NCBI RefSeq assembly: GCF_014646815.1
Contig: NZ_BMNZ01000001.1
Coordinates: 783,428-847,427, forward strand
Length of the DNA: 64,000 bases
Direction: 5' to 3'
Source: Terrabacter tumescens
Lineage (GTDB): Bacteria > Actinomycetota > Actinomycetes > Actinomycetales > Dermatophilaceae
The notes beneath the pieces are model-generated. The model was not told the DNA's origin. It saw only the letters and a program-made list of their open reading frames with translations, and ran no database searches. Of the stretch, positions 37,072 through 46,078 are shown piece by piece. Position numbers and translations under genes: made by a program. Within the stretch, counting starts at the first letter, position 1; each line of letters starts with the position of its first letter.

Positions 37072-39765
37072 ATGAACAGCCCCCTGCCCCCGGGTGAACC
37101 GCTCAGTGCGGAGCACGCGCGGCTCATCGACTCCCCCGGCCACGACGCCCCGTGGCGCCTCTGGGGGCCCTACCTCTCCGGCCGGCAGTGGGGCACGGTC
37201 CGGGAGGACTACTCGGCCGAGGGCAACGCGTGGTCCGAGTTCCCCTTCGACCAGGCCGTGTCGCGCGCCTACCGGTGGGGCGAGGACGGGCTGGGCGGCA
37301 TCAGCGACCGGTTCGGCTTCCTCAACTTCTCGGTGGCCCTGTGGAACGGCAGGGACCCGATCCTCAAGGAGCGCCTCTTCGGGCTGACGAACGAGGAGGG
37401 CAACCACGGCGAGGACGCCAAGGAGTACTGGTGGGCCCTCGACGGCACGCCGACCCACTCGTGGATGCAGTGGCTCTACCGCTACCCGCAGGCCGAGTTC
37501 CCCTACGAGCAGCTGCGCCGCGAGAACCGCGAGCGCACCCGTGACGAGAGGGAGTTCGAGCTCGGCGACACCGGCATCCTCGACGCGAACGAGTTCTTCG
37601 ACGTCACGATGACGTATGCCAAGGCCGGGCCAGACGACATGTGCATCCGCATCTCGGCGACCAACCACGGGCCGGCCGCCGCACCGCTGCACGTGCTGCC
37701 GACCGTGTGGCTGCGCAACACGTGGAGCTGGGGCGTCGACGACCGCGTCACCGAGCTGCACGAGATCCGCCGCAACGGCAGGCCGCCCCGCGGCTACCGG
37801 GCCGCCGAGGTGACGCACGGCTTCCTGGGCCGCTACGTCCTCGCCGCGTCCGGCTCACCGACGGCGCTCTTCTGCGACAACGAGACCAACGCCCGGGCCG
37901 TCTTCGGCGAGGCGGCCCACGCGAGCCACTCGCTCTACCCGAAGGACTCGATCAACCAGCGCGTCGTCCACGGCCGCCGGCACGCCGTCAACCCCGGTGG
38001 CTACGGCAGCAAGTGCTCGTTCTGGTACCGCTGGGAATCCGTCGAGCCCGGCGAGACCGTGAGCGTCGACCTGCGCCTCGCCCCGGGCGACCCGTCGCTC
38101 GAGTGGTTCGGCGAGCCGTTCGAGCAGGTGCTCGGCGCCCGCGCGGCCGAGGCCGACGAGTTCTACGGCCACGTCATCGACGCCTCCCTCGACGAGGCGG
38201 ACCGGCACGTCGCCCGCCGGGCGTATGCCGGCCTGCTCTGGGGCAAGCAGCTCTACCGCTACGACGTGCGCCAGTGGATGGAGGGCGACCCGGCGGGGCC
38301 TGCCGTCGCCGAGTCGCGCAGGCACGGCCGCAACGAGCACTGGAAGCACCTCGCGCTCGCCGACGTCATCTCGATGCCCGACGAGTGGGAGTACCCGTGG
38401 TTCGCCGCCTGGGACCTGGCCTTCCACACCATCCCGCTCGCCCACGTCGACCCCGAGTTCGCCAAGGAGCAGCTGCTCCTCATGTGCCGCGAGTGGGCGA
38501 TGGCCCCGAACGGCCAGCTGCCCGCCTATGAGTGGGAGTTCGGCGACGTCAACCCGCCGGTTCACGCGTGGGCCGCGTGGCACGTCTACCGGATCGACGG
38601 CTACCGCGACCGCGAGTTCCTGACTCGGGTCTTCACCAAGCTGCTGCTCAACTTCGCGTGGTGGGTCAACCGCAAGGACGCCAACGGCTCCAACCTCTTC
38701 GAGGGCGGCTTCCTCGGGATGGACAACATCGGCCTGTTCAACCGGTCCGCTCCCCTGCCGCCCGGCTTCCGGCTCGAGCAGTCCGACGCGACGAGCTGGA
38801 TGGCCTTCTACTGCCAGCAGATGCTCAAGATCGCGCTCGAGCTGTCCCGCACCGACAAGGCGTGGGACGACGTCGCGACGAAGTTCCTCGAGCACTTCCT
38901 CTCCATCGCCCAGGCGATGCGCCACTTCGGCTCCAGCGACAAGAGCCTGTGGCACGAGGAGGACGGCTTCTACTACGACGTCCTCGTCCAGCCCGACGGC
39001 CGCGCGCCGCACATGCGGGTGCGCTCGATGGTCGGCCTGCTGCCGATCCTCGGCGCCACGGAGATCCCGTCGTGGGTCGTCGACGAGTGCCCCGACGTGA
39101 CGAGCCGCTTCCACTGGCTCCAGCAGCGCCGGCCCGAGCTCGTCAAGCCGCTCCTGGCCCGCGACGACGGCAAGATGCTGCTGACTCTCGTGCCGCCCAG
39201 ACGGCTGCGCCGCATCCTCGAGCGGATGTTCGACACCGACGAGTTCCTGTCCGACTACGGCATCCGCTCGCTGTCGGCGTCCACGCGCCAGGCCGTCACG
39301 GCCACCGTCGGGCACGAGACCGTCTCGATCGAGTACGAGCCCGGCGAGTCGCGCACCGGCATGTTCGGCGGCAACTCCAACTGGCGCGGGCCGGTCTGGT
39401 TCCCCACCAACGTGCTGCTCGCCGACAAGCTGCGCACCTACGGCCGCTACTTCGGCGACGACTTCCGCATCGAGATCCCGACCGGCTCCGGCGACTGGCG
39501 CACCCTCGACGAGGCGGCCGACGTCATCGACGGCGGGCTGACGGCGCTCTTCCGTCCCGTCGACGGCCGCCGCCCGTCCGACGGGAAACGCATCGAGTCC
39601 TCGCCCGACCCGCTGTGGTCGGCGCACCCGACGTTCTCCGAGTTCTTCGACGGCGACACCGGGGAGGGCCTCGGCGCCACGCACCAGACGGGCTGGACCG
39701 CCCTCGTCGCGCACCTGCTCAACCCGCGGCTGCCGCCCGACCCACGCACGATGGGCTGGGCGTGA
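37072..39765 (+). CDS. MGH1/GH63-like glycoside hydrolase
   Basis: 897 aa from the ATG at 37072; an in-frame ATG at 37054 is an alternative and neither has a clear ribosome site. No signal peptide. Motifs of the mannosylglycerate-hydrolase/GH63 (alpha,alpha)6-barrel group are WKHLALADVISMPDEWEYPW, FAAWDLAFHTIPLAHVDPEF, NGQLPAYEWEFGDVNPPVHA, FYYDVLVQPDG and FGGNSNWRGPVWFPTN near the C-terminus. It probably cleaves glucosyl residues of an intracellular oligosaccharide or glycoside. It is divergent from the MerR-clamp gene, which may control it. Confidence 0.88.
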   Translation: MNSPLPPGEPLSAEHARLIDSPGHDAPWRLWGPYLSGRQWGTVREDYSAEGNAWSEFPFDQAVSRAYRWGEDGLGGISDRFGFLNFSVALWNGRDPILKERLFGLTNEEGNHGEDAKEYWWALDGTPTHSWMQWLYRYPQAEFPYEQLRRENRERTRDEREFELGDTGILDANEFFDVTMTYAKAGPDDMCIRISATNHGPAAAPLHVLPTVWLRNTWSWGVDDRVTELHEIRRNGRPPRGYRAAEVTHGFLGRYVLAASGSPTALFCDNETNARAVFGEAAHASHSLYPKDSINQRVVHGRRHAVNPGGYGSKCSFWYRWESVEPGETVSVDLRLAPGDPSLEWFGEPFEQVLGARAAEADEFYGHVIDASLDEADRHVARRAYAGLLWGKQLYRYDVRQWMEGDPAGPAVAESRRHGRNEHWKHLALADVISMPDEWEYPWFAAWDLAFHTIPLAHVDPEFAKEQLLLMCREWAMAPNGQLPAYEWEFGDVNPPVHAWAAWHVYRIDGYRDREFLTRVFTKLLLNFAWWVNRKDANGSNLFEGGFLGMDNIGLFNRSAPLPPGFRLEQSDATSWMAFYCQQMLKIALELSRTDKAWDDVATKFLEHFLSIAQAMRHFGSSDKSLWHEEDGFYYDVLVQPDGRAPHMRVRSMVGLLPILGATEIPSWVVDECPDVTSRFHWLQQRRPELVKPLLARDDGKMLLTLVPPRRLRRILERMFDTDEFLSDYGIRSLSASTRQAVTATVGHETVSIEYEPGESRTGMFGGNSNWRGPVWFPTNVLLADKLRTYGRYFGDDFRIEIPTGSGDWRTLDEAADVIDGGLTALFRPVDGRRPSDGKRIESSPDPLWSAHPTFSEFFDGDTGEGLGATHQTGWTALVAHLLNPRLPPDPRTMGWA

Positions 39766-39771
39766 GCGACA

Positions 39772-39844
39772 CGGCATACGCCCTTGGTGGGGTGCTCGGT
39801 GTGGTGCTCGGTGGGGCGCTCACGTCACCCGACGGCGTATGCCG
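39772..39844. repeat. 11-bp inverted repeat of the GGCATAC word downstream of the GH63-like gene
   Basis: CGGCATACGCC (39772-39782) and GGCGTATGCCG (39834-39844) are perfect reverse complements 51 nt apart. They enclose GT-rich sequence with three near-copies of GGTGCTCGGTG. The element fills the 134-nt gap before the FemX-like gene and could terminate the GH63 transcript. Confidence 0.6.
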
Positions 39845-39899
39845 CGTGGCGGGCGAGGCGTGTCGGGCGACCCGTCGCGCTCGGGTAGCGTGAGCCAGC

Positions 39900-41018
39900 G
39901 TGACCGCGCCCATCTCCGTCCGTGACATCACCGCCGCCGAGCACCTCGCCTGGCTGCGCACCCAGCCCTCGGCGAGCTTCCTGCAGACGCCGGCGTGGGC
40001 CGACGTCAAGAAGGAGTGGCGCTCCGAGTCGGTCGGTTGGTTCGAGGGCGAGCGGATGGTCGGCGCCGCGCTCGTGCTGCACCGCTCGCTGCCGCGGATC
40101 AAGCGTTCGCTCGCCTACGTGCCCGAGGGACCGTGCATCGACTGGTCCTCGCCACGGCTCGTCGAGCTGCTGCGCGCCCTGCGCGACCACCTCAAGTCCA
40201 AGGGCGCCTTCGCGCTGCGGATCGGGCCCCCGGTCGCGACCCACCGCTGGCACACCGCGACGATCAAGAGCGCCATCGCCGACCCGGCCGTGCGCCGCTA
40301 CGACGAGGCGACGCCTGACGTCGTCGAGCCGGTGGGGACGGCCGTCGTCGCCCAGCTGCAGCGGCTCGGCTTCAAGCACCTCAGCCCCGACGACGGCTTC
40401 GCCGCCGGGCAGCCCGAGTACGTCTTCCAGGTGCCGCTCGCGGGACGCACCGAGGCCGACGTGCTCGCCGGGATGAACCAGCTGTGGCGGCGCAACATCA
40501 AGAAGACCGTCAAGAACGGCGTCACGGTCCGCGTCGGTGACGCCTCGGACCTGCCGGCCTTCCACCGCACCTACGTCGAGACCGCCGAGCGTGACCGCTT
40601 CACGCCGCGCGGGCTCGCGTACTTCGAGCAGATGTATGCCGCGCTGTCGGCCGAGGACCCCGAGCGGATCCGCGTCTACCTCGCCGAGCACGAGGGCGAC
40701 GTCCTCGCGGCAACGGTCTTCATCCGGGTGGGCGAGCACACGTGGTACTCCTACGGCGCCTCGACGGCCGCGAAGCGGGAGCTGCAGGGCTCGACCGCCA
40801 TCCAGTGGAGGATGATGCGAGACTCGCTGGCTGCGGGCGCGAGCGTCTACGACCTGCGCGGCATCACCAACACCGTCGACGAGGCCAACCCCCACATCGG
40901 CCTCATCCGCTTCAAGGTGGGCACCGGCGGTGAGGCCGTGCGGCTCGCCGGCGAGTGGGACCTGCCCCTGAATCGCTTGCTCTACAAGGCTTTCGACCTC
41001 TACATGAAGCGGCGGTGA
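39900..41018 (+). CDS. FemX/FemAB-type aminoacyltransferase
   Basis: A 372-aa protein of two GNAT-like halves: SFLQTPAWADVKKEW and AYVPEGPCIDW in the first, then WRRNIKKTVKNGVTVRVGDA, TYVETAERDRFTPRGLAYF and ATVFIRVGEHTWYSYGAST in the second, ending GIRFKVG-like LIRFKVGTGGEAVRLAGEWD. Fem enzymes add amino acids from aminoacyl-tRNA to the peptidoglycan stem peptide. The partner gene 6 nt downstream is alanine-racemase-like, so a cell-wall role is likely. TAGCGT lies 8 nt before the GTG. Confidence 0.92.
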   Translation: MTAPISVRDITAAEHLAWLRTQPSASFLQTPAWADVKKEWRSESVGWFEGERMVGAALVLHRSLPRIKRSLAYVPEGPCIDWSSPRLVELLRALRDHLKSKGAFALRIGPPVATHRWHTATIKSAIADPAVRRYDEATPDVVEPVGTAVVAQLQRLGFKHLSPDDGFAAGQPEYVFQVPLAGRTEADVLAGMNQLWRRNIKKTVKNGVTVRVGDASDLPAFHRTYVETAERDRFTPRGLAYFEQMYAALSAEDPERIRVYLAEHEGDVLAATVFIRVGEHTWYSYGASTAAKRELQGSTAIQWRMMRDSLAAGASVYDLRGITNTVDEANPHIGLIRFKVGTGGEAVRLAGEWDLPLNRLLYKAFDLYMKRR

Positions 41019-41024
41019 CCGATC

Positions 41025-42041
41025 GTGTCTTTCGTGCTCCACGTCGACGGTGAGCGCTGGCGCGCCGGTCACGACCGGTTCGTCGCCGACCACCCGGGCA
41101 TCGTGCCCGTCATCAAGGGCAACGGCTACGGCTTCGGTCGTGACCTGCTCTGCGCGGAGGCCGCCCGTCTGGGCGTGCCGATGGTGGCGATCGGCGCCTA
41201 CGCCGAGCTGCCCTCTGCTCTGGCGACCTTCGGCGGTGACGTGCTCGTCATGGAGCCCTACCGCGCCGCGATCCACGCAGGACTACCCGACCTCGCGAAC
41301 CGGCGCGTCGTGCACACCGTGACGACCGAGTCCGACCTCTCGAGCCTGCGCGGCGTGCTGTCCGATGCGCGCGTCGTGGTCGAGGGGCTCACGTCGATGA
41401 ACCGCTACGGGACGCCCGTCACCGACGTGGCTGCGCTCGCCGGAGCCGCGGACGCCGTCGGGGTGACGCTGCACCTGCCCCTCGGGACCGGTCACGTCGA
41501 GGAGATCACGCGCTTCATCGCCGCCGTGCCGGGCGAGCTCACGTGGTACGTCTCGCACGTGTCCGCGTCCGAGCTGTCCACTCTCGCAGCGCGATTCCCC
41601 GAGCACGAGTTCCGGCCCCGCATCGGCACCGACCTCTGGTACGCCGACAAGGGCTCCTACGAGGTGCGGGCCCACGTCCTCGACGTGCGGCCCGTGGCCA
41701 AGGGCACCCGGGTCGGCTACCGCCAGCGCGCCGTCGCGGCCGGCCACATCGTCGTCGTCAGCGGTGGCACGTCCCACGGCGTCGCCATGGAGAGCCCGTC
41801 GTCGGCCGCGACCGCCCGCACGCGCGCCATCGCCGTCACCGAGGGCGTGCTCGAGGCGGCGCACCGCGTGCGTTCGCCCTACACCGTCTCGGGCGTCATG
41901 CCGCGCTTCGGCGAGCCGCCGCACATGCAGTGCAGCCTGCTCGTGCTGCCCGCCGGCGTCGCTCCCCCGCGGGTGGGCGACGAGGTGCCGGTGCGGATGC
42001 GCCTGACCACCACGACGCCCGACGCCGTCGTCGTGGCCTGA
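41025..42041 (+). CDS. alanine-racemase-like PLP enzyme
   Basis: A 338-aa fold-III PLP protein. PVIKGNGYGFGRD near residue 27 matches the VxKANAYGHG lysine motif of alanine racemases. RPRIGTDLWYADKG and YRQRAVAAGHIVVVSGGTSH lie in the second half. It is shorter than Alr (about 370 aa) and several canonical positions differ, so it may racemise another amino acid or act non-catalytically. It is co-transcribed with the FemX-like gene, which suggests supplying or handling a wall amino acid. Confidence 0.82.
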   Translation: MSFVLHVDGERWRAGHDRFVADHPGIVPVIKGNGYGFGRDLLCAEAARLGVPMVAIGAYAELPSALATFGGDVLVMEPYRAAIHAGLPDLANRRVVHTVTTESDLSSLRGVLSDARVVVEGLTSMNRYGTPVTDVAALAGAADAVGVTLHLPLGTGHVEEITRFIAAVPGELTWYVSHVSASELSTLAARFPEHEFRPRIGTDLWYADKGSYEVRAHVLDVRPVAKGTRVGYRQRAVAAGHIVVVSGGTSHGVAMESPSSAATARTRAIAVTEGVLEAAHRVRSPYTVSGVMPRFGEPPHMQCSLLVLPAGVAPPRVGDEVPVRMRLTTTTPDAVVVA

Positions 42042-42114
42042 TCGCCCGGAGCCGCCCCGCGGGGTGCTCTAGGGTCGAGACGACCCGCAACGGCGGCCCA
42101 CGAGGGGAGCCAGC

Positions 42115-44829
42115 ATGCCGAGTCCCCTCGTCCGGACCAAGCTCTACGTGCCTCGCGCCCGCCACACGGTCGTGCCGCGTGCCCGCCTCCTCGACCGCCT
42201 CGTCGACCGCCTGGGCACCGGTGGCCAGCCGCGGCTGACCGTGGTCTCGGCACCGGCCGGCTTCGGCAAGACGACGCTGCTCGCGGCCTGGGCGGCCGCC
42301 GCACCCCGCCCTGTCGCGTGGGTCTCGCTCGAGGCGTCGGAGCAGCACCCCGGGACGTTCTGGACCTACGTCGTGACGGCTCTCGACACTGCAGTGCCCG
42401 GAGTCGGCGCCGGGGTGCTGCCCCTGCTCCAGGCGACGGCGCCGCACCCCGGCGCGGTCGTCGCCACGCTCCTCAACGCGCTCGAGGCCGTCACCGGCGG
42501 GGTCGACCTCGTCCTCGACGACTACCACCTCGCCGACGCGCCCGCGATCGCGGACGACGTCGCCTACCTCGTCGAGCACCTGCCCACGGACGTCCACGTG
42601 CTCCTGGGCACGCGAGCCGACCCCGACCTGCCGCTGGCGCGGCTGCGGGCCCGCGGCGAGCTCGTCGAGGTCCGCGCGGCCGACCTCCGCTTCACGCTCG
42701 CCGAGGTGACGGCATACCTCAACGACGTCGCGGGCCTCGACCTCGATGCCCGCGAGATCGCGGTGCTGGAGGACCGGACCGAGGGGTGGGTCGCGGCCCT
42801 GCAGTTGGCGGCCCTGTCGCTCCGGGGCCGCGAGGACCCCGCCGGTTTCATCGCCGGCTTCGCCGGGGACGACCGCTACGTCGTCGACTACCTCGTCGAG
42901 GAGGTCGTGCGCCGCCAGCCCGAGCACGTCAGGAGGTTCCTGCTCGAGACCTCCGTGCTCGACCGGCTCGGCGGCCCGCTCTGCGACGCCGTCACCGGTG
43001 CGGGCGACAGCAGGTCGGTGCTCGAGTTCCTGGAGCGCGCCAACCTCTTCGTCATCCCGCTCGACGACAGTCGCCAGTGGTACCGCTACCACCACCTCTT
43101 CGCCGACGTGCTGCGCGCCCACCTCGCGCAGGAACGGCCGCTCGAGGTCGCAGGCCTGCACCGGCGGGCGGCGGAGTGGTACGCCGCCGACGGCGAGCCG
43201 GAGCCGGCCGTGCGGCACGCGCTCGCCGCCGGTGACGTCGAGCTGGCCGCCGACCTCGTGGAGCGGTCGGCCATCGAGCTGCTGCGCCGGCGGCAGGAGG
43301 CGACCGTGCGCGGCTGGATCGACGCGATCCCCGACGCCGTCGTGCGGGTCAGGCCGGTGCTCGCCATCGCGTTCATCGGGGCACTGATGTCGCGGGGTGA
43401 GTTCGACACCGTCCCGGACCGCCTGGCCCACCTCGAGGGCCTGCTCGCCGACCCGGCCGCCGAGGTCGTCGTGCTCGACGAGCGAGAGGCGGCCCGCGTC
43501 CCCGGCGCCATGGAGACCTACCGCGCTGCCCTCGCCCTCGTCGCCGGCGACCCGGCCGGCACCGTCGAGCACGCCGATCTGGCCATCGAGCGCGCCGCCC
43601 CGGGCGACGACCTGACCGTGGCGGCCGCGTCGGCCCTCGCCGGACTGGCGTCCTGGGCGGCCGGGGACCTGGAGTCGGCCCATCGCGCCTACTCGGGAGC
43701 GGTCGAAGGCCTCGAGCGGGCCGGAAACATCTCCGACGTGCTGGGGTGCTCCATCACGCTCGGCGACCTGCGGATCACCCAGGGCCGGCTCGACGACGCC
43801 CGACGCACGTACGAGCGCGCGCTCCGGCTCGCCGCCGCCCACGAGGCCGACGGCGCGGGTGGGACCGGCGGCCCGCTGCGCGGGGTGGCCGACATGGAGG
43901 TCGGCCTGAGCGAGATCGCCCTGGAGCAGGGCCATCTCACCGAGGCCGCCGCGCACCTGGGCCGCGTCGCGGCCCTCGGTGAGCGCCTCGGCCTGCCCCA
44001 GCTCCCCTACCGCCGACGGGTCGCGGAGGCACGCCTGCGCGAGGCCGAGGGTGACCTCGCCGGGGCCGTCGCGCTGCTCGAGGAGGCCGAGAAGGTCTAC
44101 GTCGGGGACTACTCACCCGACGTGCGCCCGCTCCCCGCGCAGCGAGCACGCGTGCTCGTGGCACAGGGCCGCGTCGACGAGGCGCGCCAGTGGGCCCGCA
44201 CCCGGGGGCTGGCACCCGACGACGAGCTCTCCTACGTCCGCGAGTACGAGCACGTAACCCTCGCCCGCGTGCTCATGCACGGACGGGACACGTCCGGCGC
44301 GACGACGCGCACGGCATACGACCTCCTCGAACGCCTCCGGGTGGCCGCGGAGGAGGACGGGAGGACCGGCAGCCTGATCGAGATCCTCTCGCTGCAGGCG
44401 CTCGCGACCCTCGCCGGAAGCGAAACCCCTGATGTGTCAGCGGCGCTCGCACCCCTCGAGCGCGCGCTGCGGTTGGCCGAACCCACGGGTCACGTGCGCG
44501 TCTTCGTCGGCGAGGGTGCACCGGTGGCGGTGCTGCTGGCCGCGGTCGTCGAGCGAAACCCCTCGTGGGCCTACCCCCGCCGCCTCCTCGACGCCCTCCG
44601 CCCCGAGTCGTCCGGCGCGAGCGGTCACGGTCTCGTCGACCCACTCAGCTCACGCGAGCTGGAGGTGCTCCGGCTGCTCGCCACCTCGCTCGACGGGCCG
44701 GAGATCGCCCGCCGGCTCTTCATCTCGCTCAACACGCTGCGCACCCACACGAAGAACGTCTACGCCAAGCTCGGCGTCAACCGGCGCCGCGACGCGGTCA
44801 CCAGAGCCGGCGAGCTCGGGCTGCTCTGA
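42115..44829 (+). CDS. MalT-like (LAL) ATP-dependent LuxR-family transcriptional regulator
   Basis: A 904-aa protein. The N-terminus RTKLYVPRARHTVVPRARLL is typical of MalT-like regulators. The Walker A is APAGFGKTTLLAAW (about residue 46), and LVLDDYHLADAPAI is Walker B-like. A long TPR-like helical middle runs from about residue 350 to 800, and the C-terminal LuxR helix-turn-helix has LSSRELEVLRLLATSLDGPE and FISLNTLRTHTKNVYAKLGV. It should bind an inducer and ATP and activate a nearby promoter. The following two-gene operon, with repeats in its upstream region, is the obvious target. GAGGGGAG precedes the ATG. Confidence 0.93.
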   Translation: MPSPLVRTKLYVPRARHTVVPRARLLDRLVDRLGTGGQPRLTVVSAPAGFGKTTLLAAWAAAAPRPVAWVSLEASEQHPGTFWTYVVTALDTAVPGVGAGVLPLLQATAPHPGAVVATLLNALEAVTGGVDLVLDDYHLADAPAIADDVAYLVEHLPTDVHVLLGTRADPDLPLARLRARGELVEVRAADLRFTLAEVTAYLNDVAGLDLDAREIAVLEDRTEGWVAALQLAALSLRGREDPAGFIAGFAGDDRYVVDYLVEEVVRRQPEHVRRFLLETSVLDRLGGPLCDAVTGAGDSRSVLEFLERANLFVIPLDDSRQWYRYHHLFADVLRAHLAQERPLEVAGLHRRAAEWYAADGEPEPAVRHALAAGDVELAADLVERSAIELLRRRQEATVRGWIDAIPDAVVRVRPVLAIAFIGALMSRGEFDTVPDRLAHLEGLLADPAAEVVVLDEREAARVPGAMETYRAALALVAGDPAGTVEHADLAIERAAPGDDLTVAAASALAGLASWAAGDLESAHRAYSGAVEGLERAGNISDVLGCSITLGDLRITQGRLDDARRTYERALRLAAAHEADGAGGTGGPLRGVADMEVGLSEIALEQGHLTEAAAHLGRVAALGERLGLPQLPYRRRVAEARLREAEGDLAGAVALLEEAEKVYVGDYSPDVRPLPAQRARVLVAQGRVDEARQWARTRGLAPDDELSYVREYEHVTLARVLMHGRDTSGATTRTAYDLLERLRVAAEEDGRTGSLIEILSLQALATLAGSETPDVSAALAPLERALRLAEPTGHVRVFVGEGAPVAVLLAAVVERNPSWAYPRRLLDALRPESSGASGHGLVDPLSSRELEVLRLLATSLDGPEIARRLFISLNTLRTHTKNVYAKLGVNRRRDAVTRAGELGLL

Positions 44830-44875
44830 GCCGGCCACCCCGTCCGCCGCGCAGCCCCGTCGAGGAGGCCGTCGA

Positions 44876-44926
44876 GGATCACCACCTCGCTCACCAGATG
44901 GGGTGATCCGGGCTCACCACCTCGCT
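44876..44926. promoter_or_regulatory. inverted and direct repeats upstream of the DUF4386 operon
   Basis: GGATCACC (44876-44883) and GGTGATCC (44902-44909) form an 8-bp inverted repeat. TCACCACCTCGCT occurs twice (44879-44891 and 44914-44926) with a 35-bp period. They lie between the LAL regulator and its putative target operon, with the second direct repeat 17 nt before the next start codon. They are good candidates for regulator binding sites; termination of the regulator transcript is the alternative for the inverted repeat. Confidence 0.5.
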
Positions 44927-44942
44927 GCCTAGCGTGCAGAGC

Positions 44943-45233
44943 ATGAACACCGCAGCCAGCAACCCGGACGGGTCCGGTCGCTACGAGATCCGCCTCCGCG
45001 GACGGCTCGACCCCCGGTGGTCGACCCGGCTCGACGGCATGACGCTCTCCACCCGGGACGGCCTGACCGTGCTCGTGGGGCCGGTCGCCGACCAGGCGGC
45101 GCTCCACGGCCTCCTGCACCGGCTGCGCGACATCGGCCTGCCCCTCGTCTCCGTCCGCCGGCTCGAGAACGACACGGAGCCGCTCCCACCCCATCACCCT
45201 CACCACCCTCACCACCCTCGACAAGGAGCCTGA
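44943..45233 (+). CDS. small hypothetical protein with His-Pro tail
   Basis: A 96-aa protein: YEIRLRGRLDPRWSTRLDGM, TVLVGPVADQAALHGLLHRL and IGLPLVSVRRLENDT. Small proteins of this type commonly accompany LAL regulators and DUF4386 genes in actinobacteria. It ends PPHHPHHPHHPRQGA, encoded by a 9-bp tandem repeat (CACCCTCAC-like) that may vary in copy number. The ribosome site of the next gene lies inside its last codons. Function unknown; it has no membrane segment. Confidence 0.8.
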   Translation: MNTAASNPDGSGRYEIRLRGRLDPRWSTRLDGMTLSTRDGLTVLVGPVADQAALHGLLHRLRDIGLPLVSVRRLENDTEPLPPHHPHHPHHPRQGA

Positions 45234-45234
45234 C

Positions 45235-45987
45235 ATGACCGTCACCGCACCCGCCGTCACCGCGGCGCACACCGACCCCACCCCCCCGTGGTCGACCCGC
45301 GCGAACTCCCGCGCAGCCGGCATCCTCTACCTGCTCACCTTCGCGTCCTCGATCCCGGCGCTCGCTCTCCTCGGACCGGTGCTCAACGACGCGGGCTACG
45401 TCACCGGCACCGGCCAGGACACCCGCGTGCTGTGGGGCTGCCTGCTCGACACGGTCAACGCCTTGACCGCGATCGGCACGGCCGTGGCCGTCTACCCGGT
45501 GGTCCGGCGCCAGAACGGCTCGCTGGCGCTCGGCTTCGTCACCTCCCGCCTCGTCGAGGCGGCCGTCGTGATGATCGGCGTCGTCAGCCTGCTCGCCGTC
45601 GTTACGATGCGCCAGCAGCTCGCCGGCTCCGGCGCCGACGCCGCCTCGGCCACCGTGGCGGCCAACGCCCTCGTCAGCGTCCGCGACTGGACCTTCCTCT
45701 TCGGCCCCGGCCTCATGCCGGTCTTCAACGCCCTGCTGTTCGCCACGCTGCTCCACCGCTCACGGCTCGTGCCCCGCATCATCCCGAAGATCGGCCTCAT
45801 CGGGGCACCACTGCTCTTCGCCGCCTTCGTCGCGAACCTCTTCGGCGGCTTCGCCCAGGTGTCGACGGCCTCCTTGCTCCTCACCCTGCCCATCGCCGCG
45901 TGGGAGCTCAGCGTCGGGATCTGGATGACCGTCAAGGGATTCCGTCCGCAAGCTGTCGCGGCGCTGCAGGCTCGCGACGCCGTGTGA
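45235..45987 (+). CDS. DUF4386 family membrane protein
   Basis: A 250-aa protein with six membrane segments. RAAGILYLLTFASSIPALAL at the N-terminus, VYPVVRRQNGSLALGFVTSR with the following EAAVV helix, and FGPGLMPVFNALLFATLLHR are typical of DUF4386. The function is unknown; genes of this family are often induced together with LAL regulators. AAGGAG precedes the ATG within the end of the preceding gene, one base after its stop, so the two are coupled. Confidence 0.88.
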   Translation: MTVTAPAVTAAHTDPTPPWSTRANSRAAGILYLLTFASSIPALALLGPVLNDAGYVTGTGQDTRVLWGCLLDTVNALTAIGTAVAVYPVVRRQNGSLALGFVTSRLVEAAVVMIGVVSLLAVVTMRQQLAGSGADAASATVAANALVSVRDWTFLFGPGLMPVFNALLFATLLHRSRLVPRIIPKIGLIGAPLLFAAFVANLFGGFAQVSTASLLLTLPIAAWELSVGIWMTVKGFRPQAVAALQARDAV

Positions 45988-46018
45988 CCAGTGCGCGACT
46001 CGCGGCACGACCCGCGAC

Positions 46019-46049
46019 GCGACGGGACCAGCCCTGCTGGTCCCGTCGC
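46019..46049. terminator. strong rho-independent-type hairpin after the DUF4386 operon
   Basis: GCGACGGGACCAGC-CCT-GCTGGTCCCGTCGC is a perfect 14-bp stem with a 3-nt loop, 32 nt after the DUF4386 stop. It is followed by CTCGTTCG rather than a T-run, as is usual in this GC range. Confidence 0.85.
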
Positions 46050-46078
46050 TCGTTCGCGCGTCAGCAGGCGAAAAGCCC

